A DNA stretch of 6,242 nt, taken from Belnapia sp. (GTDB taxonomy: Bacteria; Pseudomonadota; Alphaproteobacteria; Acetobacterales; Acetobacteraceae). A program made the translations under genes and the position numbers. Positions within the stretch are counted from its first letter, which is position 1, and each line of letters begins with the position of its first letter. Below the pieces are notes generated by a model. It was not told the DNA's origin, did not search any database, and saw nothing but the letters and a program-made list of their open reading frames with translations. Positions 5,419 through 6,242 of the stretch are shown here, in pieces. Location of the stretch: positions 1 to 6,242 of the forward strand of contig JAQGIA010000303.1 in NCBI GenBank assembly GCA_028291445.1, in the 5' to 3' direction.

Positions 5419-5445
5419 CGTCTGGGGCGAAATCGCCGAAAGACG
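5419..5445. terminator. Possible shared terminator hairpin between convergent genes
   Basis: CGTCT (5419-5423) pairs with AGACG (5441-5445), and inside it GGCG (5426-5429) pairs with CGCC (5434-5437) around AAAT, with small internal bulges. The structure sits in the 58-base gap between the convergent RidA-like and methyltransferase genes, where a bidirectional terminator is expected. The stem is imperfect and lacks a strong T-run on either strand, so this is tentative. A neighbouring palindrome CGTGG-A-CCACG (5444-5454) partly overlaps. Confidence 0.35.
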
Positions 5446-5468
5446 TGGACCACGCGATAAGCAACGGC

Positions 5469-6242
5469 CTAGGCAGCCGCCAGCCAGCCCTGCGCGCTGC
5501 GGCCCACCACCGCCCCAACCAGCAGCAGCGCCGGGCCGCCGGCGACCCAGCCGGGGGCTTCCACGGCGATGCTGTCGAGCGTGCCGCGCAGCACCCGCTG
5601 CCGGCTGGTGCCGCCACGCTCGATGACCGCAGCAGGTATCGCACCCGCCATGCCCTCCGCCACCAGCGCGTCCCGCAGCGGCCGCAGCGTGGCGATCCCC
5701 ATGTAGATCGCCAGGGTCTGGCTGGGCTGGACCAGGCCCCGCACATCCACCCCGCCATCGCGGCCATGGCCGGTGACGAAGGTGACGGCGCGGGCGCAAT
5801 CCCGATGGGTCAGCGGAATCCCGGCCGAGGCGGCGCAGGCCGTGGCGGCGGTGACGCCGGGCACCACCTCGCAGGCGATGCCCGCCGCGGCCAGCGCCTC
5901 GGCCTCCTCGCCGCCACGGCCGAAGATCAGCGGATCGCCGCCCTTCAGCCGCACCACCCGCTTGCCCTCCCGCGCCAGGCGGATCAGCAGCGCGTTGATG
6001 TCCTGTTGCGGCACGCAGTGATTGGCGCGGGCCTTGCCGACGAAGATGCGCTCGACATCGCGCCGGGCCAACTCCAGCACCTCCTCGGTGCCGAGCCGGT
6101 CATGCACGATGACATCCGCCTCGCCCAGCAGCCGAAACGCCCGCAGGGTGAGCAGATCGGCCGCCCCCGGACCGGCGCCGACCAGATGCACGACACCGGG
6201 CGGCGTGGTCTCGGAGGCCTCCAGCGCGGCGGCGAAGGCGGC
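5469..6242 (-). CDS. cysG: Uroporphyrinogen-III C-methyltransferase, probably the C-terminal part of siroheme synthase CysG (5' partial)
   Basis: This minus-strand frame encodes the SAM-dependent methylase that converts uroporphyrinogen III to precorrin-2, for siroheme (sulfite/nitrite reductase cofactor) or cobalamin. Motifs in order: VHLVGAGPGAADLLTLRA, the DRLG segment after VIVHD, VGKARANHCVPQQDINALL, VVRLKGGDPLIFGRGGEEAEAL (SAM-binding GGDP and the RGGEE signature), EVVPGVTAATACAASAGIPLTHR, TFVTGH, and YMGIATL. A GTG at 6189-6191 could start a 240-residue stand-alone enzyme, but it has no ribosome-binding site and the frame stays open to the window edge. The 17 extra codons read AAFAAALEASETTPPGV, like the linker that joins the precorrin-2 dehydrogenase/ferrochelatase module to the methylase in CysG. 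I therefore favour a fused CysG truncated by the window. A stand-alone cobA with an N-terminal extension is the alternative. Methylase identity is near certain; fusion is inference. Confidence 0.92.
   Translation of the reverse strand, partial: AAFAAALEASETTPPGVVHLVGAGPGAADLLTLRAFRLLGEADVIVHDRLGTEEVLELARRDVERIFVGKARANHCVPQQDINALLIRLAREGKRVVRLKGGDPLIFGRGGEEAEALAAAGIACEVVPGVTAATACAASAGIPLTHRDCARAVTFVTGHGRDGGVDVRGLVQPSQTLAIYMGIATLRPLRDALVAEGMAGAIPAAVIERGGTSRQRVLRGTLDSIAVEAPGWVAGGPALLLVGAVVGRSAQGWLAAA

Overview
The window reads as high-GC alphaproteobacterial chromosome. Third codon positions are strongly G/C, gene families are typical of free-living Proteobacteria, and two intergenic sites match the alphaproteobacterial EcfG stress promoter. 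The gene mix (Bug-type binding protein, CoA-transferase, glycine-rich general stress protein, CysG-type methylase) suggests Rhodospirillales/Acetobacteraceae. That placement is inference, because no rRNA or other marker gene is present. I see no tRNA, rRNA, CRISPR array, insertion sequence or phage gene.

Layout. (1) Positions 1-1957 hold two translationally coupled plus-strand genes: the 3' part of a Bug/TctC periplasmic substrate-binding protein, overlapping by ATGA with a class III (CaiB/BaiF) CoA-transferase. Together they suggest capture of an organic acid and its activation as a CoA thioester. (2) Positions 1969-4339 form a probable envelope and stress block. It has a membrane-anchored YpfJ-type zinc metallopeptidase, then a small secreted PepSY-like protein and, 29 bases later, a YflT/general-stress-protein-17M-like protein with a glycine-rich hydrophobic core and two 33-residue C-terminal repeats. 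A sequence matching GGAAC-N16-CGTT lies upstream of the PepSY/stress pair, and GGAAC-N16-TGTT lies upstream of the peptidase. (3) Positions 4340-4654 are a 315-base gap with a strong terminator-like hairpin just after the stress gene and a good Shine-Dalgarno at its far end. (4) Positions 4655-5410 encode a 251-residue protein that I read as two fused RidA/YjgF-like domains, possibly of the CnbZ deaminase type. (5) From 5469 to the right edge, on the minus strand, is the C-terminal uroporphyrinogen-III methyltransferase part of what is probably a fused siroheme synthase (CysG). It converges on the RidA-like gene across a 58-base gap with hairpin potential.

The most interesting reading is regulatory: adjacent envelope and stress genes appear to carry their own EcfG-type promoters, so the general stress response may drive this block. 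The stress protein's repeat tail and the two-domain RidA-like protein are the least understood proteins here.
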